From: an uncultured Clostridia bacterium
GTDB lineage: Bacteria > Bacillota > Clostridia > Christensenellales > Borkfalkiaceae
Direction of reading: 5' to 3'
Length of the DNA: 64,000 nucleotides
Assembly (NCBI GenBank): GCA_947625555.1
Contig: CANQOT010000004.1
Coordinates: forward strand, 1 to 64,000
Shown here: in pieces, positions 40,296 through 49,962 of the stretch
Layout of the letters: every line of letters starts with the position of its first letter
Position numbering within the stretch: position 1 is the first letter of the stretch
Made by a program: the position numbers and the translations under genes
Notes under the pieces: model-generated
Told to the model about the DNA's origin: nothing
The model's input: the letters and a program-made list of their open reading frames with translations, nothing else
Databases searched by the model: none

Positions 40296-41350
40296 TCATC
40301 GTCCTCCCTGTGGAGTTTGACCTTTCCCGCAACGGCGCGGCGGTTATCCTCGGTGATGGCCGCGTAGTGTTTCTTCGTCGTATTCACGTCGCGGTGCCCC
40401 AAAACGTCGGCGACGATGTAGATATCGCCCGTCTCGCGGTAGAGGGCGGTGCCGTAGGTGGAACGCAGTTTGTGCGGCGTGATTTTTTTGAGAGGGGAGA
40501 CGATCTTCGCGTACTTCTTCACGAGATTTTCCACGGCCCGCACCGTGATGCGCTTGTATTGCAGGGATAAAAAGAGGGCATGTTCGCCCTGCGGAATGCG
40601 GGAATCGTTTTCCTTTTCGGCGAGATAGGCGCCGAGGGCGTCGCCCACTTCCTCCGAAAAATAGAGGACGGCCTGGTTCCCGCCCTTGCGGGTGACGACA
40701 AAGGAATTGTTCTTGAAGTCGATGCTCTCGTCATTGAGCCCGACGAGCTCGGAGATACGGATGCCCGTGCCCAAGAAGAGGGTGAGAATGGCGGTATCGC
40801 GGACTTTGGTGCGTGCGTGGTAGTTCTCCATGTGGCGGGTGAGCCCGCGGCCGAGCTCGGCGGTATCCAAAAGCTCGGAAACTTCGTTGCCTTCGAGGCG
40901 GATGATCTCTTTGTCGTGCAGTTTGGGCGTCGGGACCTTTGCCGTATTATTTACTTCGAGAAGGCCTTTGTTGAAAAAGTACTTGAAGAGGGAACGGACG
41001 GTGGAGAGCTTACGCGCCTTGGCGCGTTCGTCGCAGGAGAGCCGGCGGCCGTTATAGCTGTAATTGGAGAGATAGGAGAGGAAGATCTCGATGTCGGTAT
41101 CCGTGACGTCGTCGAGGTCCTCAAGCGTGAGGTCGTGGATCTCCTTCTTGCCGCGGAATTTCTTTTTGCAGAGGAAATCAAAAAAGATGCGCAGATCGTA
41201 GGCGTAGTTGAGGCGGGTGAGGACGCTCGTCCTGCCTTCGACGCCGCGGAAAAAATCTTCGCAAAAATAGGGGAGATCGTCTAAAAGTAAGTCGATCTTA
41301 TCGAGATTTTGCAGATTGCGATCCTGATAGTAGTTGCCCGAATCCTTCAT
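40292..41350 (-). CDS. Tyrosine recombinase, XerC/XerD-like
   Basis: A 352-residue integrase-family recombinase. The N-terminal core-binding domain (about 20-140) includes a segment near residues 60-110 that is longer than in E. coli Xer. The catalytic set is complete: Arg198 (GTGIRISEL), Lys222 (TRKGG), His293 and Arg296 (PHKLRSTYG), His319 (LGHRDVNTT), Tyr329. It likely resolves chromosome dimers at dif or acts as a related Xer protein; a phage integrase is less likely because it is operonic with hflX. The start is ATG 41350. The promoter is full consensus, ends 10 bases before the ATG, and no ribosome site is present. Confidence 0.88.
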   Translation of the reverse strand: MKDSGNYYQDRNLQNLDKIDLLLDDLPYFCEDFFRGVEGRTSVLTRLNYAYDLRIFFDFLCKKKFRGKKEIHDLTLEDLDDVTDTDIEIFLSYLSNYSYNGRRLSCDERAKARKLSTVRSLFKYFFNKGLLEVNNTAKVPTPKLHDKEIIRLEGNEVSELLDTAELGRGLTRHMENYHARTKVRDTAILTLFLGTGIRISELVGLNDESIDFKNNSFVVTRKGGNQAVLYFSEEVGDALGAYLAEKENDSRIPQGEHALFLSLQYKRITVRAVENLVKKYAKIVSPLKKITPHKLRSTYGTALYRETGDIYIVADVLGHRDVNTTKKHYAAITEDNRRAVAGKVKLHREDDE

Positions 41351-41360
41351 AGCGATTTTT

Positions 41361-41389
41361 ATTATAGCAAGCGAGGGGAGATTTGTCAA
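41361..41389 (-). promoter_or_regulatory. Consensus promoter of the recombinase-hflX operon
   Basis: Minus-strand TTGACA, 17 bases, TATAAT (plus 41361-41366 is the -10). The ATG at 41350 is only 10 bases beyond it, so the leader would be about 3-4 bases. Confidence 0.88.
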
Positions 41390-41756
41390 TTTTACGAAGA
41401 GTTCATAGGGGAATTTTTCCGAAAAAAAGAAAGATCCGCCCTACGGCGGAGAGAAATTTATGGAGGGGGATACACACTAAACTATTCGCAAAATTCCGCT
41501 TTTACGAATAGTATGGGGCAAAAAGGGGGCAAATTTCGCTTTTTTTGCCTATTTTTTGTGCTTTTTTATAGGTTATCCCATTCTTGTGCGTTTTTACAAA
41601 AAATTTTTTTCGCGAAATTTTTGCGTTTTTTCTGACCGTATTTTTGCGTTTTTTGACCGTTTGTGCCCGATATTCGTTCAGGCCTTCCGTAGATTTTTTT
41701 GACTTTCAGGCAGTTTTTTTGCCCGTATCTTTCCGTCGGGACTGCGTCGGCCCATA
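41390..41756. other. AT-rich intergenic region with T-runs, small inverted repeats and a tandem repeat
   Basis: No gene is supported in these 367 bases. Visible structure: TCCGCC-ctac-GGCGGA; a 7-bp inverted repeat CTATTCG...CGAATAG around 41480-41510; a half-copy of the dispersed element (GAATAGTATGGGG); many 6-9 base T-runs on the plus strand; and a tandem near-repeat ATTTTTGCGTTTTTTCTGACCGT / ATTTTTGCGTTTTTTGACCGT (41617-41660). It lies between the end of the GH13 gene and the recombinase promoter. Confidence 0.6.
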
Positions 41757-41801
41757 AATACTATGTCACGCATAGGTCCTACGTCAGACATACTATTTGC
41801 A
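41757..41801. repeat. Double dispersed element, copy 5, at the GH13 stop
   Basis: Two units head to head: TACTATGTCACGCATAGG (reverse unit) then TCCTACGTCAGACATACTA (forward unit). Together they fold as a long imperfect hairpin, with AATA-c-TATGTC pairing with GACATA-c-TATT. The minus-strand gene GH13 takes its TAG stop from the element (TGC AAA TAG). Confidence 0.7.
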
Positions 41802-43625
41802 CCTCGACAAGATCCCATAGGAATACGGGCCGATCTCCACATGGTCTTTGTGCGTCTTGCCCGAGATGTTCTCCACGAATTTGCCGCCGAGACGCAGCGC
41901 GTATTTTTCGGGAGAGTTGTTGCAGTAGATATAGACGGCGTTATCGCCCTTTCTGCGCTCGTAGACGAGGCAGGAGCGGTCCGCGTAGATCTCGCGGTAG
42001 TCGCCGTCCTTGAAGATCTCGGGAAATTTTTCCATGCGGATCTCGCCGAGCTTTTGATAGAATGCGCGCAGCTTCTCGTCGATATTGTCCCACGGGAAGC
42101 ACCTGCGGCAGAACGGGTCGCTGTAACCTTCCATTCCCGCCTCGTCGCCGTAGTAAATGCTCGGGACGCCCGGGAGCGTAAATTGCAGAACGGCCGCCAT
42201 TTTGAGCTTCTTCTTCGCCTTCTTTTTATCTTCTTCGGAGAGGAAGGTCGTCGCCATCTCTTCCTTATTCGAGCAATAGTGATTGCCGAGAACGGTAAGG
42301 ATGCGCGGCGTGTCGTGCGTTCCCAAGAGATTCATGAGGGAATCGAGCGTCTCCTTCGGGTAATTATCGATGAGCATCGCGATCGTCTCGCGGAGCTGGT
42401 CGGAATTTCCCGAAAGAACGTAGCCGATGATGCCGTCCTTCAAGGGATAGTTCATCACGCTGTCGAGCTCATATCCCTGCAAATATTCCCGCCGCGAGCC
42501 GTATGCGATCTTGTTGGAGGCGTCCTCCCAGACTTCGCCGATGATGACTGCTTCGGGGTCTTTCTCCTTGACGGAGTTTCGGATCAGGCGGAGGAAAAAG
42601 TCGGGTAGCTCATCGGCGACGTCGAGGCGGTATCCGCCGATCCCGCGCGAGAGCCAAGTTTTGAGAACGCCGCCCTCTCCGCAAATGAAATTTTGATAGG
42701 AGGCCGACGCCTCGTTGACGGCGGGAAGGGTCTCCATGCCCCACCAGCTATCGTACGAATCGGGGAAACGGTGGAAGTGATACCAGCCCGCATACGGGGA
42801 ATCGGGGCTTTGGTAGGCGCCGACGCTATCGTATCTGCCGTATTTGTTGAAGTAGCGGCTGTCGTCGCCCGTATGGTTGAACACCCCGTCCAAAATGATG
42901 CGGATCCCCCTCTTTTCCGCCTCGCAAACGAGGTCGCGGAAGTTTTCGGCCGTTCCGAGGAGCGGGTCGATCTCCATATAGTCCCCCGTATCGTAGCGGT
43001 GGTTGGAATAGGCGCGGAAGATGGGGTTGAAGTAGATGACGCTCACATGCAGCTTTTGGAGATGGTCGAGTTTTTCGATGACGCCGCGAAGGTTCCCCCC
43101 GAAGAAATCGTTGTTCAGGATCTTTCCGTATTGGTTGGGGCGGAAGGACGGGCAACCTCCCCAATCGTCCCGTAAAACTTTGTAGGGCGCAACGGGCAGC
43201 TCCCCCGCCTTGTTGAACCGGTCGGGAAAGATCTGGTACATGAGCCCGCCCTTGAACCAATCGGGCGTGCGGTAATTTTCGTCGCAGACGGTCACCTGCC
43301 AGCTGATGGGATGGTTGGTGACGGCGGCGCGGCGAAACTTCGCACAGCCCAAAAAGACAAAGTCGGGGAAGGTAAAGTAGTAGAAATAGAGCCCGACGGC
43401 GTTGAATTTCAGGGTGATGGAAAAGCCGTCGTCCGTCTTTTCCATGGGCAGGATGGTCTCCTTTCTGCCGTCCTGATAGAGTACGAGATAACATACCTCG
43501 GCGGAGAAGGATGCTTCTCCGCCGGAGTTGTCGCGGTAGATATGAAAGGTCACCTCGCTGCCGCGGGAGACGGCTCCCGTGGTGGACTTACAGCGTCGGT
43601 CGGTCGGGTCGTAATAGAAAGTCAT
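41793..43625 (-). CDS. GH13 alpha-glucan hydrolase (neopullulanase/amylase-like)
   Basis: A 610-residue cytosolic enzyme without signal peptide. An N-terminal beta domain (1-120) precedes a GH13 barrel: IYFNPIFRAYSNHRYDTGDY, DGVFNHTG, nucleophile Asp in GIGGYRLDVADELPD, acid Glu in AVIIGEVWEDAS, and third Asp in LLGTHDTPRILT. A C-terminal domain closes it. It debranches or hydrolyses maltodextrins released by GlgP. It is the last gene of the glycogen operon, 21 bases after glgP. Confidence 0.92.
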   Translation of the reverse strand: MTFYYDPTDRRCKSTTGAVSRGSEVTFHIYRDNSGGEASFSAEVCYLVLYQDGRKETILPMEKTDDGFSITLKFNAVGLYFYYFTFPDFVFLGCAKFRRAAVTNHPISWQVTVCDENYRTPDWFKGGLMYQIFPDRFNKAGELPVAPYKVLRDDWGGCPSFRPNQYGKILNNDFFGGNLRGVIEKLDHLQKLHVSVIYFNPIFRAYSNHRYDTGDYMEIDPLLGTAENFRDLVCEAEKRGIRIILDGVFNHTGDDSRYFNKYGRYDSVGAYQSPDSPYAGWYHFHRFPDSYDSWWGMETLPAVNEASASYQNFICGEGGVLKTWLSRGIGGYRLDVADELPDFFLRLIRNSVKEKDPEAVIIGEVWEDASNKIAYGSRREYLQGYELDSVMNYPLKDGIIGYVLSGNSDQLRETIAMLIDNYPKETLDSLMNLLGTHDTPRILTVLGNHYCSNKEEMATTFLSEEDKKKAKKKLKMAAVLQFTLPGVPSIYYGDEAGMEGYSDPFCRRCFPWDNIDEKLRAFYQKLGEIRMEKFPEIFKDGDYREIYADRSCLVYERRKGDNAVYIYCNNSPEKYALRLGGKFVENISGKTHKDHVEIGPYSYGILSRCK

Positions 43626-43646
43626 ATGTAAGTCTCGGTCGTAGGA

Positions 43647-46076
43647 TTATTTGCTTGCAATGGGATGAAGGTCCCAGATCTTCGTGGCGTAGTCGCGGAT
43701 GCTCCTGTCGGCAGCAAAGTAGCCCGCCGCGGCGATGTTGAAAAGAGATTTCCTGTTCCATGCGGCCTTATCCGTGCGGTAGAGCTCGGACATCGCGCTC
43801 TGCGTCTGCACATAGGATTCGAAGTCGGCAAGGCACATATAGGGATCGGCAATGGGCGAATTGCGGAGAAGATAGTTTGCGATATCCGCAAAGGATGCGC
43901 CGTTGAAGCCGATGATGAGCGATTCGACGATCCGCCGCAACCCCTCGTTGTGGTTATAGTATGCGCTCGAATCGTAGCGGTGCGCCCAGATCTCCTTCAC
44001 TTCGTCCGCTTTGAGGCCGAAGATGAAGATATTGTCGCTGCCGACGCGCTCCGCCATTTCGACGTTCGCCCCATCGAGCGTCCCGATCGTGAGCGCGCCG
44101 TTTATCATGAATTTCATATTGCCCGTGCCGCTCGCCTCCTTCCCCGCGAGCGAGATCTGCTCGGAGATCTCGGAGGCCGGCATGAGGTATTCCGACATGG
44201 TGACGTTGTAGTTCTCCATGTAGACGACGTTGAGCTTCTCGTTGATCTTGGGATGTTTCTTGATATCCTCCGCCAAAAAGCATATGAGCTTCATGATCTG
44301 TTTTGCCATCTCGTAGCCCGCGGCGGCCTTTGCGCCGAAGATATACGTTTTGGGCAGAACGTCGAGGTCGGGATCGTCCTTCAAGGCATTGTATTCGCCG
44401 ATGATATGCAGGACGTTCAAAAGCTGGCGCTTGTATTCGTGCATGCGCTTGGCCTGTACGTCGAACACGGTCGCGGGATCGATGAGGACGCCCTGCGTGC
44501 GCCGTGCGAATTCCGCAAACTGCACCTTCTTTTGCATCTTGATCTCGTCGAGGCGCGCAAGCACCGTCTTATCGTCGGCAAACTTTGCAAATCCGGCGAG
44601 TTTTTCGGCATCCTTCGCGTAGCCGGGACCGATGGTATCGTCGAGGAGCGCGCACAGTTCGGGATTGGCTTGGTTGAGCCAGCGTCTGTGCGCGATGCCG
44701 TTGGTGACGTTGGTGAATTTTTCGGGCGTATATTCGTAGAAATCGCGGAAGATGCTCTCCTTGATGATGCGGCTGTGCAGCTCGGAGACGCCGTTCACAT
44801 GGTGGGAGCCCATCACGCAGAGATTGGCCATATGCACGAGGTTGTGCGAAAGGATCGCCATGCGGGAGATGCGGTCCCAATCGCCGGGATAGGCGTTCCA
44901 AAGCTCTTCGCAGAAGCGGCGGTTGATCTCCTTCAAAATGCTATGGATGCGCGGGAGCCTGCGCGCGACGAGGTCCTCCGCCCATGTTTCGAGCGCTTCG
45001 GCAAGCACGGTATGGTTGGTATAGGCGCACGTCGCGGTCGTGATGTTCCATGCCTCCTCCCACGTGAAGCCGTTCTCGTCAACGAGGATGCGCATGAGTT
45101 CGGGAATGGCGAGCGCGGGATGGGTATCGTTGATATGGATGGCTGCCATCTTGGGCAGGAGCTTCAACGAGCCGTAGCGGCGCTTATGGTCGGAGACGAT
45201 ACATTGCAGCGACGCCGAAACGAGGAAATATTGCTGTTTGAGGCGGAGAGACTTCCCCTCGTAGTGGTTATCCGAAGGATAGAGAACTTTGGAGATGAGC
45301 TGGGCGTCGGCGTCCTCCTGCATGGCGGCGGTATAGTCCCCCTGCGAAAAACGCTGCATATCGAATTGATGGACGGCGCGGGAACGCCACAGGCGCAGGA
45401 CGCTGACCGCCTCGCTGTCGGCGCCCGAGACCATCATATCGTAGGCGAGCGCCTCCACTTCCTTTGCGTCGTGGTAGTTGATCTCCATGCCGTGATCGGT
45501 CCAACGCTCTTCGAGGATGCCGTCGAATTTGACGATAAATTGTTTATCCGTGCGCTGCATGAGCCACGCCTCGCCCCCGGGAAGCCATACGTCGGGCAAT
45601 TCGATCTGCCAACCGTCGACGATCTTCTGTTTGAAGAGGCCGTATTGATAGCAGATGGAAAATCCCATCGCGGGGTAGTTCTGCGTGGCGAGACCGTCCA
45701 AAAAACAGGCGGCAAGGCGGCCGAGTCCCCCATTCCCGAGGCCCGCGTCGGGCTCTTCTTCGTAGAGTTCTTCGAGCGTGAGGTCATACTGTTTGAGCGC
45801 CTTGGAGAGCGCCCCCTCGATGCCGAGGTTATACACGCTGTTTTTCAGCGAGCGCCCCATCAGAAACTCCATGCAGAGGTAATAGACGCGCTTCGCCTTC
45901 GTCCCCTTCACTTTCAAGTGGAAGCGTTGACGCTTTTCGAGCATGATGTCCCTTACGCTCATGACGACGGCCTTGTAGACCTGTTCGCGCGTCGCCTCCT
46001 GCGGGGTCACGCCGAAATAGCGTGAAAGTTTGCCCTCGATGAGTTTTTCCGCATCCCGTTCGGTAAGTTGATCCAT
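43647..46076 (-). CDS. glgP: Glycogen/maltodextrin phosphorylase
   Basis: An 809-residue GT35 phosphorylase, full length. N-terminal EFLMGRSLKNSVYNLGIEGA, then GNGGLGRLAACFLDGLATQN, HINDTHPALAIPELMRIL, and the PLP lysine in EASGTGNMKFMINGALTIGT. It releases glucose-1-phosphate from glycogen. It is in the same operon as the synthetic genes, 23 bases after glgA. Confidence 0.97.
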   Translation of the reverse strand: MDQLTERDAEKLIEGKLSRYFGVTPQEATREQVYKAVVMSVRDIMLEKRQRFHLKVKGTKAKRVYYLCMEFLMGRSLKNSVYNLGIEGALSKALKQYDLTLEELYEEEPDAGLGNGGLGRLAACFLDGLATQNYPAMGFSICYQYGLFKQKIVDGWQIELPDVWLPGGEAWLMQRTDKQFIVKFDGILEERWTDHGMEINYHDAKEVEALAYDMMVSGADSEAVSVLRLWRSRAVHQFDMQRFSQGDYTAAMQEDADAQLISKVLYPSDNHYEGKSLRLKQQYFLVSASLQCIVSDHKRRYGSLKLLPKMAAIHINDTHPALAIPELMRILVDENGFTWEEAWNITTATCAYTNHTVLAEALETWAEDLVARRLPRIHSILKEINRRFCEELWNAYPGDWDRISRMAILSHNLVHMANLCVMGSHHVNGVSELHSRIIKESIFRDFYEYTPEKFTNVTNGIAHRRWLNQANPELCALLDDTIGPGYAKDAEKLAGFAKFADDKTVLARLDEIKMQKKVQFAEFARRTQGVLIDPATVFDVQAKRMHEYKRQLLNVLHIIGEYNALKDDPDLDVLPKTYIFGAKAAAGYEMAKQIMKLICFLAEDIKKHPKINEKLNVVYMENYNVTMSEYLMPASEISEQISLAGKEASGTGNMKFMINGALTIGTLDGANVEMAERVGSDNIFIFGLKADEVKEIWAHRYDSSAYYNHNEGLRRIVESLIIGFNGASFADIANYLLRNSPIADPYMCLADFESYVQTQSAMSELYRTDKAAWNRKSLFNIAAAGYFAADRSIRDYATKIWDLHPIASK

Positions 46077-46099
46077 ATCTTTATCCTTTTATTGAGATC

Positions 46100-47614
46100 T
46101 TATTTGAGAAGTCCGAGGTAGAGCCCTTCGTAATATTTGGAAGAGGTCGACCATGTGAAGTCGGTCTCCATCGCCTTCTTTGTAAGTTTTGCCCATTCCG
46201 CCTTGTCGCGGTAGACGGCGAGCGCCTCACATATGACATACAGGAGGTCGTTCGCGTTGTAGTCGCGGAAGGTGAAGCCGTTCCCCCCCGCGCCGTAGGG
46301 CGTGATGCTGTCTTTGAGCCCGCCCGTCTCCCGAACGAGCGCGACGGCGCCGTAGCGCGAGGCGATCATCTGCGCAAGCCCGCAAGGCTCGCTTCTCGAC
46401 GGCATCAGGAAGAGGTCCGCGCCCGAATAGATCTTCCGCGCAAGGTCGGAATTGAAGGAGATGACGGCGACGACCTTGCCTTGATAGCGGCGCGCGAGGT
46501 CGGAAAAATAGTTCTCGTAGGTCGATTCCCCCGTCCCGAGGACGACGAACTGCATATCTTCGCGGAGGGCCTGCTCGATGATATCCTTCACGAGGTCGAG
46601 CCCCTTCCCCGCGACGAGGCGGGAGACCATTGCAACGATGGGCGTATCGGGCTTTTGCGGGAGCCCGAACATCTTTTGAAGCTCCGCCTTGCAGACGGCC
46701 TTGTTCTCTATATGCCGTGCATCGTAATTGGCAAAGAGTGAGGGATCGGCCGCGGGATCGTAAAATTCGGGGTCGATGCCGTTCAGAATGCCCGTGAGCT
46801 TAAATTCGTTGCGACGGATGATGGGATCGAGCCCATACGAAAAGTAGGGCTGTTTGATCTCCTCCGCATAGGAGGGCGAGACGGTCGTCACGGCCTCGGA
46901 GCACTCGATCGCCCCCTTCATGAGGTTGATACAATTATCGTATTCCACGAGGTTCTTATTGCGATACGAAAGCCCGAAGAGATCTTCGAGGATATCGAGA
47001 GAATATTTCCCCTGATATTCGATGTTGTGGATGGTGAACACCGCGCGGATATGCTGAAATTCGGGGCGGAGGCAGTAGACGGTTTTCAGATAGATGGCCG
47101 CGAGCGCCGCCTGCCAATCGTGGCAGTGCAGGATATCGGGATAGAAGCCGATGAAGCCGAGGATCTCCATGACCGCACGCGAGAAGAAGGCAAACCGTTC
47201 GCCGTCGTCGTAGTAGCCGTAACAACCGGGCCGCTTGAAGTAATATTCGTTGTCTACGAAGTAATAGGTCACGCCCTCCGCCTTATATTCGAAGATTCCG
47301 CAATATTGGTTGCGCCACGAGAGCGGCACATAGAGGTTGCCGATATAGCGGAGATCCTTGCGGTGCTCTTTACGGATATCCTGATAGAGCGGCAAGATGA
47401 CGCGCACGTCAAAGACGTCGCTCTTTGCGAGCGCCTTGGAGAGCGAGCCGATGACCTCGGCAAGGCCTCCCGTTGCGATGAAGGGCGCGGCCTCCGAGGC
47501 GACGAAGAGTACCTTCTTTTTCGCTTCTACCAAGACCTCCGCGGGCGGCGCGGCGACATAGCTTTGCGGCTTTCCCTTAACGATCTCGATATCCGATAGA
47601 TTGGCGTTGTCCAT
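46100..47614 (-). CDS. glgA: Glycogen synthase (ADP-glucose type)
   Basis: A 504-residue GT5 enzyme. The ATG at 47614 (MDNANLSDIE) is preferred because GGGGGAT precedes it; an in-frame ATG at 47626 has no site. Motifs are KKVLFVASEAAPFIATGGLA with the ADP-glucose loop, LHCHDWQAALAAI, NIEYQGKY, and C-terminal LMPSRSEPCGLAQMIASRYG with VRETGGLKD. An unusual 30-residue N-terminal lead precedes the conserved start. It adds glucose from ADP-glucose made by GlgC/GlgD. Confidence 0.95.
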   Translation of the reverse strand: MDNANLSDIEIVKGKPQSYVAAPPAEVLVEAKKKVLFVASEAAPFIATGGLAEVIGSLSKALAKSDVFDVRVILPLYQDIRKEHRKDLRYIGNLYVPLSWRNQYCGIFEYKAEGVTYYFVDNEYYFKRPGCYGYYDDGERFAFFSRAVMEILGFIGFYPDILHCHDWQAALAAIYLKTVYCLRPEFQHIRAVFTIHNIEYQGKYSLDILEDLFGLSYRNKNLVEYDNCINLMKGAIECSEAVTTVSPSYAEEIKQPYFSYGLDPIIRRNEFKLTGILNGIDPEFYDPAADPSLFANYDARHIENKAVCKAELQKMFGLPQKPDTPIVAMVSRLVAGKGLDLVKDIIEQALREDMQFVVLGTGESTYENYFSDLARRYQGKVVAVISFNSDLARKIYSGADLFLMPSRSEPCGLAQMIASRYGAVALVRETGGLKDSITPYGAGGNGFTFRDYNANDLLYVICEALAVYRDKAEWAKLTKKAMETDFTWSTSSKYYEGLYLGLLK

Positions 47615-47633
47615 ACGATCCCCCATGGTTTTG

Positions 47634-48743
47634 TTAAAGCATTCTGCCCTTCGGGACGAAGTAAGGCTGTTCCTCACACCCCGCGAGCTTGCGGCCGTCG
47701 CGGATGACGGCATTCTTATCCGTGATGACGCATTCGAGCGAGACGCTCCCTCCGATCACGGTATCCTGCATGATGATGCTGTCTTTGACGAGGCTCCCCT
47801 TCCCCACCTTCACGCCGCGGAAGAGGATACTGTTTTCCACCCTTCCCTCGATGACGCAGCCGTCCGAGATGAGGGAGTTCGAGACGGTCGCCCCCGCCAG
47901 ATACCTTGTCGGCGCCGAATCGCGCACCTTCGTATAGATATCGCGGGCGCCGAACAGCTCGTCGCGCACTGTCTTATCGAGGAGCTCCATATTGCGTGCA
48001 TAGTAATCTTTCAGAGTATCCACCGCGGCGAAGTACCCTTTATGCGGGTATCCGAAGATGCGCAAGGTATCCACATTCTTGGTGAGAATATCCCTTCCGA
48101 AGCTCGAATAGCCCCGCGTCACGGCGTCGTGGATGGTGTTGATCAAGAACTCCCTGCTCATCACCATGACGTTGATGTAGAGGTTCATCTTGCCGCGAAG
48201 GCGCGGATTGATCTCGATCTCCCGCACGCGCCCCTCTTCGTCGGGGGCAAGGGTCATATAGTACGAGGAGCTTGCATGCGATTCCTCGTGATAGACCATC
48301 GTGATATCGGCTTGTTTTTCCTCGTGATAGCGGACGACGTCGGCGATGTCCATATGGGCAATGCCGTCGCAGTCGGAGATGACGACGTATTCCTCCGTCC
48401 TGTGCGTCAAAAATCCCGTGATGCCCATGAGGGCTTCGAGGCGGGTGGTATAGGGAGCCTCCGTCTCGTCGGAATAGGGCGGAAGTAAGATGATGCCCCC
48501 GTCCTTGCGCGCGAGGTCCCACTCCTTGCCGCTGCCGAGGTGGTCGATGAGCGATTGATAGTTGTTCTTGACGACGATGCCCACCGTCGTGACGCCCGAA
48601 TTGACCATATTCGAGAGCACGAAATCGATGAGGCGGTACCTTCCCCCGAAGGGAACGGAAGCCATCGTGCGATGCCGCGAGATTTCGGGCAGATTATCGT
48701 CGTTGATGTGTGAAATGATAACGCCGACCGTGGAAAACGCCAT
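47634..48743 (-). CDS. glgD: GlgD, regulatory subunit of ADP-glucose pyrophosphorylase
   Basis: A 369-residue nucleotidyltransferase homologue. It starts MAFSTVGVIISHINDDNLPE and has VPFGGRYRLIDFVLSNMVNS, but lacks the GGxGxRL catalytic loop present in GlgC. A C-terminal left-handed beta helix carries SLISDGCVIEGRVENSILFR. Firmicute GlgD forms a hetero-tetramer with GlgC and raises its activity. It starts 3 bases after glgC. Confidence 0.95.
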   Translation of the reverse strand: MAFSTVGVIISHINDDNLPEISRHRTMASVPFGGRYRLIDFVLSNMVNSGVTTVGIVVKNNYQSLIDHLGSGKEWDLARKDGGIILLPPYSDETEAPYTTRLEALMGITGFLTHRTEEYVVISDCDGIAHMDIADVVRYHEEKQADITMVYHEESHASSSYYMTLAPDEEGRVREIEINPRLRGKMNLYINVMVMSREFLINTIHDAVTRGYSSFGRDILTKNVDTLRIFGYPHKGYFAAVDTLKDYYARNMELLDKTVRDELFGARDIYTKVRDSAPTRYLAGATVSNSLISDGCVIEGRVENSILFRGVKVGKGSLVKDSIIMQDTVIGGSVSLECVITDKNAVIRDGRKLAGCEEQPYFVPKGRML

Positions 48744-48746
48744 AGC

Positions 48747-49940
48747 TCATTCCCCCGAAAAATCTTTATCGAGAATTTTTCCGCCCGCGACGAATGCGTC
48801 GTCGGCGATCTTGACTCCCCTGCCGAGGACGGCAATGGAGACCTTTTCGGCAGCCTCGCCCACCGTCGCCCCCTCGCCCACCACGACATCCTCGTCGAGG
48901 ATGGCATAGCGAACTTGGGCGCCCTTTTTGATGACCGTCCCCGCCATGACGACGCTATCTTCCACGACGGCGCCCTCTTCGACGGTGACGCCCGCCGCGA
49001 GCAGGGAGTTTTTCACCGTCCCCTCGATCTCGCAGCCGAGGGCGACCATGGCGTTATCGAGCACGGCCCCCTTTCCGATATATTCGGGCGGTGCGAGCGG
49101 GTTGCGCGAGTGGATCTTCCATTCGGGATCGCTCACGTCGAAGGCGGGCTCCTTTCCGAGGAGGTCCATGTTGGATTCCCATAGCGAGGAAATGGTCCCC
49201 ACGTCCTTCCAATACCCCTCGAAGCGGTAGGAGAACATCTTCTCCCCCGCCGCGAGCATGGCGGGAAGGACGTCCTTGCCGAAATCTTTGGATGAAGCGG
49301 GATCCTCGTCGTCCGCTTCGAGATATTTGAAGAGTTTTTCCGCCGTGAAGATATACACGCCCATCGAGGCCAAGTTGCTCTTCGGCGTCTTGGGCTTTTC
49401 CTCAAACTCGTAGATCGAGCCGTCGGGGTTGGTGTTGAGGATGCCGAAGCGGGAAGCCTCCTTCACGGGGACCTCGATGGCGGCGATGGTGCAGTCCGCT
49501 CCCGTCTCCTTGTGGGCGCGGAGCATCTTCGCATAGTCCATTTTATAAATATGATCGCCCGAGAGAATGAGGATATAGTCGGGGTCGTACCGCTTCATGA
49601 AACCGAGATTCTGATAGATGGCGTTCGCCGTCCCCTCGAACCACGAAGAGCGCTTCTTCCCCTGGTAGGGCGATAGAATGTGGACGCCCCCGAAGGCGCG
49701 GTCGAGATCCCACGGCTGGCCGTTCCCGATATATTCGTTGAGTTCGAGCGGCTGGTACTGCGTGAGCACCCCCACCGTGTCGATCCCCGAATTGATGCAG
49801 TTGGAAAGCGCGAAGTCGATGATGCGGTACTTCGCCCCGAACGCCACGGCGGGTTTTGCGATGCTGTTGGTGAGCGCATACAGCCTGCTCCCCTGTCCGC
49901 CCGCAAGGAGCATGGCGACACATTCCTTCTTTCTCAACAT
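48747..49940 (-). CDS. glgC: Glucose-1-phosphate adenylyltransferase
   Basis: A 397-residue enzyme. The catalytic loop is [20 protein letters not shown], then [56 protein letters not shown], and [17 protein letters not shown] beta-helix C-terminus carries the allosteric region. It makes ADP-glucose, the committed step of glycogen synthesis. Confidence 0.97.
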   Translation of the reverse strand: MLRKKECVAMLLAGGQGSRLYALTNSIAKPAVAFGAKYRIIDFALSNCINSGIDTVGVLTQYQPLELNEYIGNGQPWDLDRAFGGVHILSPYQGKKRSSWFEGTANAIYQNLGFMKRYDPDYILILSGDHIYKMDYAKMLRAHKETGADCTIAAIEVPVKEASRFGILNTNPDGSIYEFEEKPKTPKSNLASMGVYIFTAEKLFKYLEADDEDPASSKDFGKDVLPAMLAAGEKMFSYRFEGYWKDVGTISSLWESNMDLLGKEPAFDVSDPEWKIHSRNPLAPPEYIGKGAVLDNAMVALGCEIEGTVKNSLLAAGVTVEEGAVVEDSVVMAGTVIKKGAQVRYAILDEDVVVGEGATVGEAAEKVSIAVLGRGVKIADDAFVAGGKILDKDFSGE

Positions 49941-49962
49941 AAGTTCACCTGTCCAAAGAGGG

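Noticed and set aside
40292..41350. Recombinase as the integrase of the prophage
   Set aside because: It is 29 kb from the prophage, forms an operon with hflX and has Xer-like composition; chromosomal Xer is the better reading.
41309..41635. 108-codon plus-strand ORF in the intergenic region
   Set aside because: Low-complexity Phe-rich translation, no ribosome site, and it overlaps the recombinase start on the other strand.
46230..46245. CATATGACATAC in glgA as a repeat copy
   Set aside because: Only a short core match, with normal codons for a conserved glycogen-synthase segment.
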